From positions 1 to 40,755 of the forward strand of contig PCBK01000128.1 in NCBI GenBank assembly GCA_002731275.1: DNA of 40,755 nucleotides. Direction: 5' to 3'. The DNA is from Deltaproteobacteria bacterium (GTDB lineage: Bacteria; Myxococcota_C; UBA6777). Position numbers and translations under genes: made by a program. This document shows positions 9,142 to 17,170 of this stretch, piece by piece (the stretch's first letter is position 1; the number at the start of each line of letters is the position of its first letter). Below the pieces are notes generated by a model. The model worked only from the letters and a program-made list of their open reading frames with translations. It did not search any database and was not told the origin of the DNA.

Positions 9142-9867
9142 ATGACAGCAAAAGAACAAGTTGATGCAAATGTGATTGCGGGTGTGGATCGAGCCCATGG
9201 GAGATCATACATCCAGAAGTTTGTCTTTTTGTCGATTCATTTGGTGTCGTTGGCTTTGTGTGGTTGGGTTGTCTTTGGTGGTGCGCTGGAGATGTTTGGC
9301 AAGGGATGGGCGATCAAGGAGCCGGTGAGAGCGTCGATCGTGTTTGGTGTGACGGCCTTGTATGTGTTTCGCCATGGGATTACGTTATTTTACTTGCTTC
9401 AGAGGAAGGTTGTGTGGTCTGAGGCGTTGAGTTTGAGTTTCTTTTTGTTGCCGATGGAGGTTGGTTTTTGTGTGTTGGCGACGGGTGTCTTTCGTGGTGA
9501 AGCATTATCGCTATGGTGGTTGGACTATGTAGCGTTGGGTTTCGTCCTTGTAGGGTCCTTTTTTAATTCATGGTCAGAGCTGCAACGCAAGTGGTGGAAG
9601 AAAGATCCAGCACACAAAGGCAAATGCTACACAGGTGGTTTGTTCGCCTACTCCATGCATGTGAATTATTTTGGTGATACGTTATTGTTTACCGGATGGG
9701 CGCTCTTGACGAGTGTATGGTGGACATTGGGATTACCCTTGTTTATGGCGATTTCGTTTATATTTTTTCATATCCCTGGCCTGGATACCTACCTCGAAGA
9801 GCGGTATGGTGATGAATTCAAAGAGTATGCAAGTAAGACAAAGAAATTCGTACCGTTTGTGTATTAG
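9142..9867 (+). CDS. Membrane protein of the isoprenylcysteine methyltransferase / steroid 5-alpha-reductase-like superfamily
   Basis: A 241-residue protein with about five or six hydrophobic helices. The C-terminal half has the hallmark of the ICMT/DUF1295 fold: a cytosolic segment ELQRKWWKKDP, then GGLFAYSMHVNYFGD, a hydrophobic hairpin, and the terminal ERYGDEFKEYASKTKKFVP. In relatives these residues bind S-adenosylmethionine or NADPH, so it may be a lipid or small-molecule methyltransferase or a reductase. Which of the two cannot be told from sequence. AGGAG at 9131-9135 sits six bases before the ATG. It has its own candidate promoter and appears monocistronic, since more than 500 bases without a gene follow. 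Confidence 0.75.
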   Translation: MTAKEQVDANVIAGVDRAHGRSYIQKFVFLSIHLVSLALCGWVVFGGALEMFGKGWAIKEPVRASIVFGVTALYVFRHGITLFYLLQRKVVWSEALSLSFFLLPMEVGFCVLATGVFRGEALSLWWLDYVALGFVLVGSFFNSWSELQRKWWKKDPAHKGKCYTGGLFAYSMHVNYFGDTLLFTGWALLTSVWWTLGLPLFMAISFIFFHIPGLDTYLEERYGDEFKEYASKTKKFVPFVY

Positions 9868-10382
9868 TCTGGCTGGGTCAAAAAAGTCCTAAGGGGAGAG
9901 GACTCAGAAATCTGAGGGTGGGGTGTCATTTCTATCAGTTCTTGGTCATTTTGAAGATCAACTATCTCAAGAAAAGAAAAAGCAATCTAGGCAAACAATA
10001 TGTCGGCGATCCTGGACAAGAGTATCCAGGATGCTGGAATATTGGTCCCATATCGTGGACAGATTGTTTTTATGCGTAGGGTTTGTTATCTTGGTAAATG
10101 TTGAACGCAACAGGATTGGGAAGTTCTCCATAAGTTGGTACGTTTTCTGCTAAGCAACAAATCAAAAAAAAGACCGAAGCTGTTGGTGGGAATTGCTTGG
10201 GAAGGATCTGCTTTTGAGTGTGTATGTCACACTCTTTCTTGTGTTTGGTGTATGCAGTACGTGTAGTCACGACAAAGTAAAGTTTTATCATTGATAAATG
10301 GTCTGCTTTTGCGTACACTTAACAAATCCCGCAATAACAATGATGACGAAAAGAGCCTTACGGCCCGAGGAGGAGAGAGTTG
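9868..10382. other. 515-base intergenic region
   Basis: No frame here is supported; a 76-codon frame at 9923 lacks a clear ribosome binding site and resembles nothing. Small imperfect hairpins are visible: GTCCT...AGGAC and CTCAG...CTGAG just after the upstream gene, and CCTGGA/TCCAGG at 10011-10030. None has a T-run, so none is a clear terminator. The right end holds the operator-like dyad and promoter listed next, and a strong Shine-Dalgarno sequence, GAGGAGGAG, at 10367-10375. Confidence 0.5.
10284..10319 (+). promoter_or_regulatory. Candidate promoter with overlapping palindrome
   Basis: TTGATA (10291-10296) and TACACT (10314-10319) are 17 bases apart. A perfect dyad, TTTATCA (10284-10290) and TGATAAA (10292-10298) around one base, covers the -35 box, the usual place for a repressor site. 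It would control the propeller lipoprotein and cytochrome genes that begin at 10383. Confidence 0.45.
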
Positions 10383-12107
10383 ATGAAGAAGAGTTGGTTA
10401 TTGCCTTCATTGGCAATACTTTTTTGTTTTTCTGTTGTGGCGTGTTCGTCGCCGCCTCCTATCCCTGATGGAGGGAAAGATGGCACGACAAAGACCACGC
10501 CTGAGACAGGTGTACCCGATCAGGCGAGCAAGCTAGAGCTCGCGTGGTCCTATCCACTCCCACGGCAGATCTTTAGCCTCTACGTTGAGGGAGATCTCGC
10601 ATTTGCCTGTAGTCCAGAGGGTGATCTCTACGACAAGAACAAAGAACAGGCTGATGTCACTTCCTTCCGCTTGACTGCATTAAACCTGCGCACAGGAAAG
10701 GTGCAGTGGGCTGCAAAGCGCACAGGCTGTCAATTCCGCTCCAACGGAAAGAGTGTTTTTATCCTGCGCAAAACAGCTGACAAGAGCATCCTCGATATCG
10801 AGCAAGTTGATCGCTTGACCGGTGAAAAACAACGCACATTCCAGGTCTACTCCAGCCAGTGCCAACATGAAGCGTTCATGGGCTCAGGCGAAAAGATGAT
10901 GTCCATCCAGGCTGGCGCGCCTTCCTGTCTGAACTTCTCAGCGACAGCTGATCATCTCCTCTACACCGACCAAAAAAATGTTCAACTCTTTGATTTGAAC
11001 ACTGGTAAGGCTATCCACGAAGAGAAAACGAACGACGAAGGCGTTGGACGCTTTGTGAACGTAACGCTCCATAACAACGTGTTGTACACGATGTATGCAG
11101 CCAAGACGACCGCGTCCAAGAGCAAGCCCGCGACGTTGGAAGATGATTCCAAAACATTTCCCGTGTGGAAGTACCAAGTCAAAGCGCTCTCTTTGGAGAC
11201 AAATAAACAACTTTGGAACGTAGGTCCCCTCGAAAACATCGTCTTGCAAGCGAAGATGGTGTTTGATGGTGACATGATGATCCTCCAAACGATCCAAACG
11301 ACCGACAAAGGTCCTGCTGATGCTGCTGGAACGCTTGAGTATGCAATGGGACGAAACTACTCGTTGTCTACCAAAAAGGTCATTTACGCGTTGAAGGCTT
11401 CCTCTGGCGATACAATGTGGTTTCGTCCTTGGGAAGGGGCTCTACATTTTCGAACCGCGTCAAAGACACAACCTACTGGTACCTCCTTTGATCTTCCGGC
11501 GCCTTTGTTGATGAAGGACAAAGGGACGCTCTTTGTTCAAAAGCCATCTGGGATGGATGCGTTGGATCTTCGCGATGGCAAGAGTGTTCTGTGGAGTATC
11601 TCTAAAAAGGATCTTCATGAGGATGAGCTGCGCCTTGTCTCTCAAAAATACCTCCAAATACGCTCGGTTGATGGAAGCACCTCTTTTGTGACGCTTCATG
11701 ACAACGGACCAGGGACGTATGACACTGGTATGTTGATGTATTCATCAGAGATGGCGATGTCTGCGCCAAAACCTTCGACCTCTGCTCCCAAGGCGCCCAA
11801 AAAACTCCGGTACAAGCGATACTGTAAGCTCCTTAATGGAAATGTGGTGCCTTTCGAAGAGATCCGCAGCACAACGCGTTTCTTTTTGCCTCAAGCGCGC
11901 GCTTACTACACACCCAACAGCTTCTTTACACAGTTTTGTGGGAAGTACCGCGTCGATTTCTTTGCGCATAAGGTCGAGAACAACGAGACTCTCTGGTTTG
12001 TCCGAACCGCATTGCCTGAAGCGCCTGTGTTGTTCTTCTACCATGGTGGAAAGATCCACAGCCTCTCAGATAACGGCGATTGGTACGCGCTGTCCATTAA
12101 GGAGTAA
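10383..12107 (+). CDS. PQQ-type beta-propeller lipoprotein
   Basis: A 574-residue envelope protein. The N-terminus is a lipoprotein signal: basic MKKSW, a hydrophobic run, and VVAC with the lipidated Cys at 21, followed by a Pro/Gly/Thr-rich spacer. The body repeats the propeller-blade pattern 'A/G-LDLxTGKxxW': LTALNLRTGKVQWAAK, VKALSLETNKQLWNVG, IYALKASSGDTMWFRPW and MDALDLRDGKSVLWSI. Such proteins fold as eight-bladed propellers; many bind no cofactor and act as scaffolds. The ATG at 10383 is preferred to the TTG at 10380 because of its better spacing from GAGGAGGAG. The cytochrome gene begins eight bases after its stop, so the two probably form one transcript and may work together in the periplasm or on the outer membrane. 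The substrate is unknown. Confidence 0.8.
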   Translation: MKKSWLLPSLAILFCFSVVACSSPPPIPDGGKDGTTKTTPETGVPDQASKLELAWSYPLPRQIFSLYVEGDLAFACSPEGDLYDKNKEQADVTSFRLTALNLRTGKVQWAAKRTGCQFRSNGKSVFILRKTADKSILDIEQVDRLTGEKQRTFQVYSSQCQHEAFMGSGEKMMSIQAGAPSCLNFSATADHLLYTDQKNVQLFDLNTGKAIHEEKTNDEGVGRFVNVTLHNNVLYTMYAAKTTASKSKPATLEDDSKTFPVWKYQVKALSLETNKQLWNVGPLENIVLQAKMVFDGDMMILQTIQTTDKGPADAAGTLEYAMGRNYSLSTKKVIYALKASSGDTMWFRPWEGALHFRTASKTQPTGTSFDLPAPLLMKDKGTLFVQKPSGMDALDLRDGKSVLWSISKKDLHEDELRLVSQKYLQIRSVDGSTSFVTLHDNGPGTYDTGMLMYSSEMAMSAPKPSTSAPKAPKKLRYKRYCKLLNGNVVPFEEIRSTTRFFLPQARAYYTPNSFFTQFCGKYRVDFFAHKVENNETLWFVRTALPEAPVLFFYHGGKIHSLSDNGDWYALSIKE

Positions 12108-12115
12108 GGGAAAAG

Positions 12116-12688
12116 ATGATGACTGGTATGATCGGAGTACGATGGCGTTGGTGGCTCTGTGTGGCTCTCCTTTCGAGCGCGTCTTGTGTTTTGTGGGCCT
12201 GCGCTGGTCCAGCTGATGAGAACCCTTCCGTCGAGCGTTTGCAGGCGGACTTACAGACGATCTTTGAACGGAGTGGGCGTCCTGTTGACCTAAAGGACAG
12301 TATGGTCTCACGTTTGGCACCGCCTAAAGTCCCATGGTCTCAAATGGGAAAAAGCGAACGAGAGCGCTACATGGCACGTTCTGTGATGCCTGTCATGTTG
12401 CTCTTTTTTGAAGGATACTCCCGCGAATACCAAAGTGGAGATCAGCCCTTTAGTTGTCTGACATGTCACGGTGATACGTTTGCAAGAGTCGGTAATGTCA
12501 GCAACTTCGACTTCTCCCGTCCCACTCATCTCTTTCCACTCGATCCGAGCAACATCCCTACGGAGTTCGATCCTGATCCAGAGATGGCCAGGATGGTGCG
12601 TTTTATGAAAGAAAAGATCACACCTGCGATGCGCATTATGCTTGGTGATCCCAACGTCAGTTGCTTCACCTGTCATGCCCGCAAGTAG
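12116..12688 (+). CDS. Two-haem cytochrome c-like lipoprotein
   Basis: A 190-residue exported protein with a hydrophobic signal ending in VLWAC, a plausible lipidation site at Cys29. Two haem c attachment motifs are visible, CLTCH (Cys114, Cys117, His118) and CFTCH (Cys183, Cys186, His187), the second almost at the C-terminus. Several Met residues between them could be sixth ligands. The family is not one I can name; it resembles small cytochromes that carry electrons in the periplasm. It directly follows the propeller lipoprotein with eight bases between, and an AAGGG in the gap can serve as ribosome binding site. Either ATG of the MM pair could start it. Electron donor and acceptor are unknown. 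Confidence 0.8.
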   Translation: MMTGMIGVRWRWWLCVALLSSASCVLWACAGPADENPSVERLQADLQTIFERSGRPVDLKDSMVSRLAPPKVPWSQMGKSERERYMARSVMPVMLLFFEGYSREYQSGDQPFSCLTCHGDTFARVGNVSNFDFSRPTHLFPLDPSNIPTEFDPDPEMARMVRFMKEKITPAMRIMLGDPNVSCFTCHARK

Positions 12689-12717
12689 GACGTTGATCGT
12701 CATGTCGTATGTTTCGT

Positions 12718-12742
12718 AGAGGTCGGGCACAGCCCGACCTCT
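12718..12742. repeat. Solo hairpin repeat related to the 54-nt array
   Basis: Perfect 11-base arms, AGAGGTCGGGC and GCCCGACCTCT, enclose the loop ACA. It lies 30 bases after the cytochrome gene and could help end that transcript, although only a weak T/C-rich stretch follows. The 16 bases at 12716-12731 are identical to 29630-29645 in the tandem array at 29.6 kb, so both belong to one dispersed repeat family. Confidence 0.75.
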
Positions 12743-13031
12743 GTGTCATACTCTTTCCCCCAAAACGTCCGTTTCTCGATGTTTCCCAAAGCAAAACATC
12801 TGCCACATCCTATCGACTCTCTTCTCTCACCCCAAAGATGTTCCTTCCCAAACACGACAACCTATCTGTAGTGTGCCAGACCATATTCCTTTTTGAGCTG
12901 GAGATGGCTATACTGCTGCTCGCAAACTGACTTTGTATGGAATACAGGTGAGCACAGGAGTATACCTTCACAGAGCTTGCGCTTGTCGTTGAGCTGCGCT
13001 CGTTATGATGACCTTTTAAATGGAGAGAACG

Positions 13032-13856
13032 ATGTCCTTGTCTTGTGTTGAGATCGATGAAAGAGAGCGGTTGCGTCTCGCGCTCTCTCATGATCCAGTC
13101 ACCGCTGCTTATCTTCTCGGAGATCTTGAGCCGTCATTCTTTGAACATTGTCGTTGGTTTGTCGCGACATACCATGAACGAATTTGTGGGATTGTGTTGT
13201 TGTATGGTGGTCTCTCTAAACCTTGTTTGTTAAGTTGGGGAGCGCCCGACGCTGTTGAGGCTATCGTGCGTACTTTTGCATGTGAGTGGCCACCTGGAGG
13301 GTACGGGAAGATCTTGAATGCACATCAACATGCCTTCCAAGACGTGTTGTTATTTTCAGGGATCGAGCGCATGTGGAATATGGGACTTCGCCAGGACCTC
13401 TTCGAAGCCTCTATCCCTTCATTAGAAAAGCCGAATGTGACCTGTCGCCTCTTGAATGTTGAGGACTCCTTGTCATCGATCTTGGCTATATACGAAGATT
13501 ATCCTGGCCACTACTTTGAATCTTCGCAATTGGAGAGTGGTGTCTACGCAGGTTGTTTTGTGGAGGGTGAGTTGGTCGGGATCGCAGGGACACACACATA
13601 CGCGCCTTCTGTCGGGGTCTCCTGTTTGGGAAATATTGTGACGGCTACCAAACACCGAGGAAAAGGGTATGCCAGGATGTGTATCGCGTTTCTTGTACAG
13701 GAGCTACAACAAAGAGGATGCAAGCACATTGCGTTAAACGTCAACCAAAAGAATCATGCTGCGATCGCTTGCTATCGCTCTTTGGGGTTTGTCTTTCACA
13801 ACACTGCGATGGATGTGGTGTTTTCGCGAGTTGATGGTGAGCTTGACTTGTCCTAG
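13032..13856 (+). CDS. GNAT-family N-acetyltransferase
   Basis: A 274-residue cytosolic protein. The C-terminal half carries the GNAT acetyl-CoA site: LGNIVTATKHRGKGYARM with the R-x-x-G-x-G/A loop at about residues 209-214, followed by the family's NVNQKNHAAIACYRSLGF strand-helix ending. The N-terminal half is poorly conserved and probably a degenerate GNAT-like fold, as in two-domain relatives. The start at 13032 (MSLSCVE) is chosen because GGAGAGA at 13022-13028 fits it, while the ATG at 13020 has no Shine-Dalgarno sequence. It stands alone, about 340 bases after the cytochrome gene. The substrate cannot be inferred. Confidence 0.85.
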   Translation: MSLSCVEIDERERLRLALSHDPVTAAYLLGDLEPSFFEHCRWFVATYHERICGIVLLYGGLSKPCLLSWGAPDAVEAIVRTFACEWPPGGYGKILNAHQHAFQDVLLFSGIERMWNMGLRQDLFEASIPSLEKPNVTCRLLNVEDSLSSILAIYEDYPGHYFESSQLESGVYAGCFVEGELVGIAGTHTYAPSVGVSCLGNIVTATKHRGKGYARMCIAFLVQELQQRGCKHIALNVNQKNHAAIACYRSLGFVFHNTAMDVVFSRVDGELDLS

Positions 13857-13946
13857 AGCCGTGTGATGAATGAGATGGAGGGGGGACGGTTCGGGTGATT
13901 GAGGGGGGGAGAGTTCGGAAAATGAGACGAAGACAAGAGGGCAGCC

Positions 13947-14762
13947 TTAGCTGAGGGAGGCGACAAAGTCGTAAATGAGTTGGTTATATTGGGAGGCTTC
14001 TTCCCACTGACAGGCGTGTCCTGCACCTTTGACGATTTGGACTTCTTCTCGCCAAAGTGTCGGCATGGAGAGCTTTTTGATGTATTCGAGGTTGATCAGC
14101 TGATCGTGCTCTCCGTGTAGCACCGCGAGAGGTTGTGTGAGGTGGCCGACGACTTCGATCTCGTCGGCATACGTGCCTGGACCGAGACCTGCTGCGACAC
14201 TTGAGCGGGTGATGGGATCTGTTTGTTCGAGGGCGTTTTTGTATGTGTCCGGAAATGTCTCTGTACCTGGTTTGAATTGTCCGCTGAGGAACAATTGCTT
14301 CTCTTCTTCATTGAGATCCGGTTTGAAGTTGACGGCCGCTGAAGGGTGAGGCAAGAAAGCCTCTTGCATCGCAGGTGGAAAAGCGATGGGAGGGGTGCCA
14401 TGGATCACAAACCCTGCAGCCTCTGTCAGCTGGGCTGTGGCTTCGAGCAAGATGTGACCGCCGAGGCTCAACCCAACAAAGACCGCTTTTTGCAGGTTTT
14501 TGGCCTGGACAAGCTTGACGAGAACATCCGCAAATCCACGCAACGTATAGACTTCGGCTGGTTTTGATGCTCGACTTGAGCCGCCATGTCCGGGGAAGTC
14601 AAAGGAGACAATTTTGTGCGTTGCGAGCACACCTTCGAATTGTTTGGAGAAGATACTTCCTGCGCCAGAGTTACCATGGATAAAAACGATGGGGGGGCCG
14701 CTTCCATCATTTTCGTATACGACGATATCATGAGGGGCGATATGAAGAGTTGTGTTCTGCAT
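13947..14762 (-). CDS. Alpha/beta-fold hydrolase
   Basis: A 271-residue serine hydrolase. The catalytic triad is readable: Ser99 in the nucleophile elbow VGLSLGG, Asp220 in GEHDQLI and His249 in GAGHACQWE. The oxyanion region FIHGNSGAG is at 28-36 and DFPGHGGSS at 55-63. Length and order fit the esterase/lipase/haloperoxidase-like core with a lid at about 125-185. AGAGGA lies shortly upstream of the ATG. No signal peptide is present, so it is cytosolic. The methyltransferase gene upstream on the same strand is 140 bases away, so a shared transcript is possible but not shown. The substrate is unknown. Confidence 0.85.
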   Translation of the reverse strand: MQNTTLHIAPHDIVVYENDGSGPPIVFIHGNSGAGSIFSKQFEGVLATHKIVSFDFPGHGGSSRASKPAEVYTLRGFADVLVKLVQAKNLQKAVFVGLSLGGHILLEATAQLTEAAGFVIHGTPPIAFPPAMQEAFLPHPSAAVNFKPDLNEEEKQLFLSGQFKPGTETFPDTYKNALEQTDPITRSSVAAGLGPGTYADEIEVVGHLTQPLAVLHGEHDQLINLEYIKKLSMPTLWREEVQIVKGAGHACQWEEASQYNQLIYDFVASLS

Positions 14763-14902
14763 GTGATCCTCTTTACGTGGGCGTGTTTTCTTTTGGTATC
14801 TTTTGCTCTCTACGATGTGTCGACGAGCATACTCGGGAATGTTGTTGCTTGCAATGCCCTGTGATGAGAGGAGAAGTCTGTTTGGGGTGGTGAGAGGAGA
14901 GG

Positions 14903-15697
14903 CTATCCGGGGACGAGTCCTGTGAGCATGACCTGACTGGCGCTGCCGAAGAGTGTCTGTTTGGCTTCGGCGGCTTCGAGACTTGCGTGCCAGCGAGCTA
15001 ACTCGTCTTGTGTGATGGCTTCGTTTTGAATGGCCATCTCTTCGACTTTTTCGAGCATGAAGATCTTTCTCATCAGTTGAAGCTGTGTGACAAAGAACGG
15101 TAACATCTCGATCTGCAAATGCATCAGCCCCTGCTCTCGAAAGTATCGATACAATTGACGTCCTGCATAGCCATTGTAGTGGCTGATCTCTGTGGTGATG
15201 CGTGTGAGGATGCGTTCAACACGGTCCTCGGAGGAGTCGATGGAGAGTGTACCAAAATCCGTGTCGACGACGACGATGCGTCCCCCTGGCTTGGTCACCC
15301 TTGCCATCTCTGCGAGGACATCCTCTGGATGAGCGACGTGCTGAAGGACACGTTCACTGCGACACGCGTCAAAAGTGTTGTCATCGAAGGGCAGCTTTGT
15401 CGCGTCTGCGACGAGGTGTTCGACGTATGAAGCGAGCGCATGCTCCTCGGTCTTTTTTGTTGCGTTGGAGATCATCTCGTTGTCGTAATCGACACCGTAT
15501 ACTCTCCCTGAAGGACCGACGAGTTTGGCGAGCGCGTGTGTATCGATAGCAGGACCACAGCCCACATCGAGCACGCACATCCCTTCACGCACCTCCATCG
15601 CTTCGTACGAGCGCTGTTTGACGTGTTGGACGCGCTCTGCGAGCATCTGTAAGTAATCTTGGCTGACATATCCCGGGTTTTGTTTGGCTTGGCTCAC
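14903..15697 (-). CDS. Class I SAM-dependent methyltransferase (UbiE/Methyltransf_11 type)
   Basis: A 264-residue cytosolic enzyme. Motif I, VLDVGCGPAIDT, is at about 42-53; the acidic residue after strand 2 is in VYGVDYD; ADATKLPFDDNTFD gives the adenine-binding and motif II region; VTKPGGRIVVVD is motif III. These are typical of methyltransferases acting on small molecules such as quinone precursors. The longer frame to 15754 begins with TTG and has no ribosome binding site. The GTG at 15697 (MSQAKQNPGYV) has AGGAG (15704-15708) six bases before it, so I chose that start. The substrate is unknown. The lipoprotein gene upstream ends only 86 bases before it. Confidence 0.85.
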   Translation of the reverse strand: MSQAKQNPGYVSQDYLQMLAERVQHVKQRSYEAMEVREGMCVLDVGCGPAIDTHALAKLVGPSGRVYGVDYDNEMISNATKKTEEHALASYVEHLVADATKLPFDDNTFDACRSERVLQHVAHPEDVLAEMARVTKPGGRIVVVDTDFGTLSIDSSEDRVERILTRITTEISHYNGYAGRQLYRYFREQGLMHLQIEMLPFFVTQLQLMRKIFMLEKVEEMAIQNEAITQDELARWHASLEAAEAKQTLFGSASQVMLTGLVPG

Positions 15698-15783
15698 GCA
15701 AAGCTCCTGTCTTTTGTGGGGCTGTTGGATGGGGACATTGGATATCTCTGTCAAACGCGGTGTTCTACCTGGTGGTTTGGGTT

Positions 15784-16821
15784 TTATTTGTATTCGACGA
15801 CAAGTTGGGGAGCCTTGTCCGCTTTGCTCGCGTCGTATCCTACTACGCTGCGGCTGTCTTTGTATTTGTCCCCATCTGTGTTGCTCGCGGCGTTGATCAA
15901 AAACAGGCTGATGGCCTGTCCTGAGGCCCAGCCGGGTTGCGAGACGACTTCTTGTATGAGCGCTTTGAGATCCTTGGGGACTTTGTATGAGACAGTCCTA
16001 TCCCAGCAATCCCGCTTGCGTTGGGGGCAATCATATTCGTACTTGGGAGAGGTCGAATCACTCGAACAATCAGCACGGCAGCGGACGACCCATTTGTTGA
16101 TCTTGGCTGTGGTTTTGAGGCGCTGATCGGGTCGGTTCTTTGTGTAATCTTTGGGGTTGTAAGCGACGGAGTTATCCGCTTTCTCTGCGTAGATGTTGAT
16201 GATCAGTCGGTTGTTACTGTCGATCTCATTTGTGGGGTAGACAGAGAGGTATGCAGAGATGATCGTTGCGCCTTGTGGGATGGTGACATTTTTAAAGCGG
16301 AAGGCCGTGTGATAGGAGGGATTTCCGTTGTTAAAGTGTCGTCCAACAGGGACTGTTGCGCCGCCGAGGTAATTCCAGGAGCTGAAGCCGATCAGGTAAG
16401 AGGCGACCGCATCATCTGCGTCTGTCACTTTCGCGGAGAAGGTCTTCGTGCCGCCTTCTTGCGGAGTCGATTCTGGGGCTTGCTCTGCGACGATCTCTTG
16501 CGTTGCCTCGGCTTGTGTCTCTGGCGTCCCTGCATCTTTCGGTTGGGGTTCCAGGCTTGGTTCTTTTGTCGGCTCGCTCGCCGTAGGCTCTTGTGTTGGT
16601 TCTTTTGTAGGCTCGCTCACCGTAGGCTCTTGTGTCGCTTCTTTTGTAGGCTCCTGTTGGACGGTCTCCTTTTGGATAGCCTCTTTTTGGGTCGGCTCTT
16701 TTCCCGTTTGTTCGGTGGTGCTTGGGCCGGTGCACGATGGAGCAAAAAGTGAGCAGAGGTAGACAAAGACGAGCAGGGGGAGTAGCCCTTTGGTGGATAT
16801 GTGATGAGGATGTCGTTGCAT
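15784..16821 (-). CDS. Lipoprotein with PT-rich spacer and DNRLRE-like C-terminal domain
   Basis: A 345-residue envelope protein. The signal peptide ends in LFAPSC, with the lipidated Cys at 30. Residues ~31-125 are a low-complexity spacer built from TQEPT, SEPTKEP and similar units, like the surface spacers common in myxobacterial lipoproteins. The C-terminal ~220 residues look like a beta-sandwich of the DNRLRE/carbohydrate-binding type: TAFRFKNVTIPQGATIISAY in the middle and SKADKAPQLVVEYK at the end. Four Cys at ~245-275 may form disulfides. Such domains are usually adhesive. AAGGAAAAGG precedes the ATG. No function beyond surface display can be claimed. Confidence 0.75.
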   Translation of the reverse strand: MQRHPHHISTKGLLPLLVFVYLCSLFAPSCTGPSTTEQTGKEPTQKEAIQKETVQQEPTKEATQEPTVSEPTKEPTQEPTASEPTKEPSLEPQPKDAGTPETQAEATQEIVAEQAPESTPQEGGTKTFSAKVTDADDAVASYLIGFSSWNYLGGATVPVGRHFNNGNPSYHTAFRFKNVTIPQGATIISAYLSVYPTNEIDSNNRLIINIYAEKADNSVAYNPKDYTKNRPDQRLKTTAKINKWVVRCRADCSSDSTSPKYEYDCPQRKRDCWDRTVSYKVPKDLKALIQEVVSQPGWASGQAISLFLINAASNTDGDKYKDSRSVVGYDASKADKAPQLVVEYK

Positions 16822-17170
16822 GTGCCTTTTCCTTTTCTGTTGGACGATGTTGCGTGCTCGTGGATGACGTGTTCTTGCATACCAAAATCGCCTTACAGAT
16901 GCAACACAGAGTTATCGGCTTTGTGGCTTTTTCATGGGTTGTGGTGAGGGTGCTTTGGAACCATTTGAACTTTCGTTCATCGAAAGAGCAGTCGGTTGAT
17001 GTTCGTGTGTATTCATGGTATTGGCTGATGACCTTTTTGGAGAGGGTGATGTCTCTTTTTCTTCACATGAGAAAGATCTCATGATGTCACCCGACTACCA
17101 GATGCAGACCAAGACATAAAGGTCACAACGAAAGTGCATTCGAAAACCACATGAAAGATGAGAGTATAGA
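16822..17170. promoter_or_regulatory. Divergent intergenic region with leader hairpins
   Basis: The region separates the lipoprotein gene from ribB and holds no supported gene. Two structures are visible. A dyad, CTTTCG/CGAAAG, lies at 16970-16986. A two-part stem-loop follows, with outer arms GGGTGA (17044-17049) and TCACCC (17087-17092) and an inner 7-bp hairpin CATGAGA/TCTCATG (17066-17083) with loop AAGA. The second structure would lie in the ribB leader. I looked for the conserved FMN-riboswitch core and did not find it. Confidence 0.4.

Noticed and set aside
9923-10153. A 76-codon frame as a small gene
   Set aside because: It has a GTG start without clear spacing to a ribosome binding site, and no recognisable protein features.
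15698-15754. Upstream TTG start for the methyltransferase
   Set aside because: There is no Shine-Dalgarno sequence, while the GTG at 15697 has AGGAG at ideal spacing.
16880-17170. FMN riboswitch before the ribB gene
   Set aside because: The conserved RFN core sequences are not visible; only unrelated hairpins are seen.
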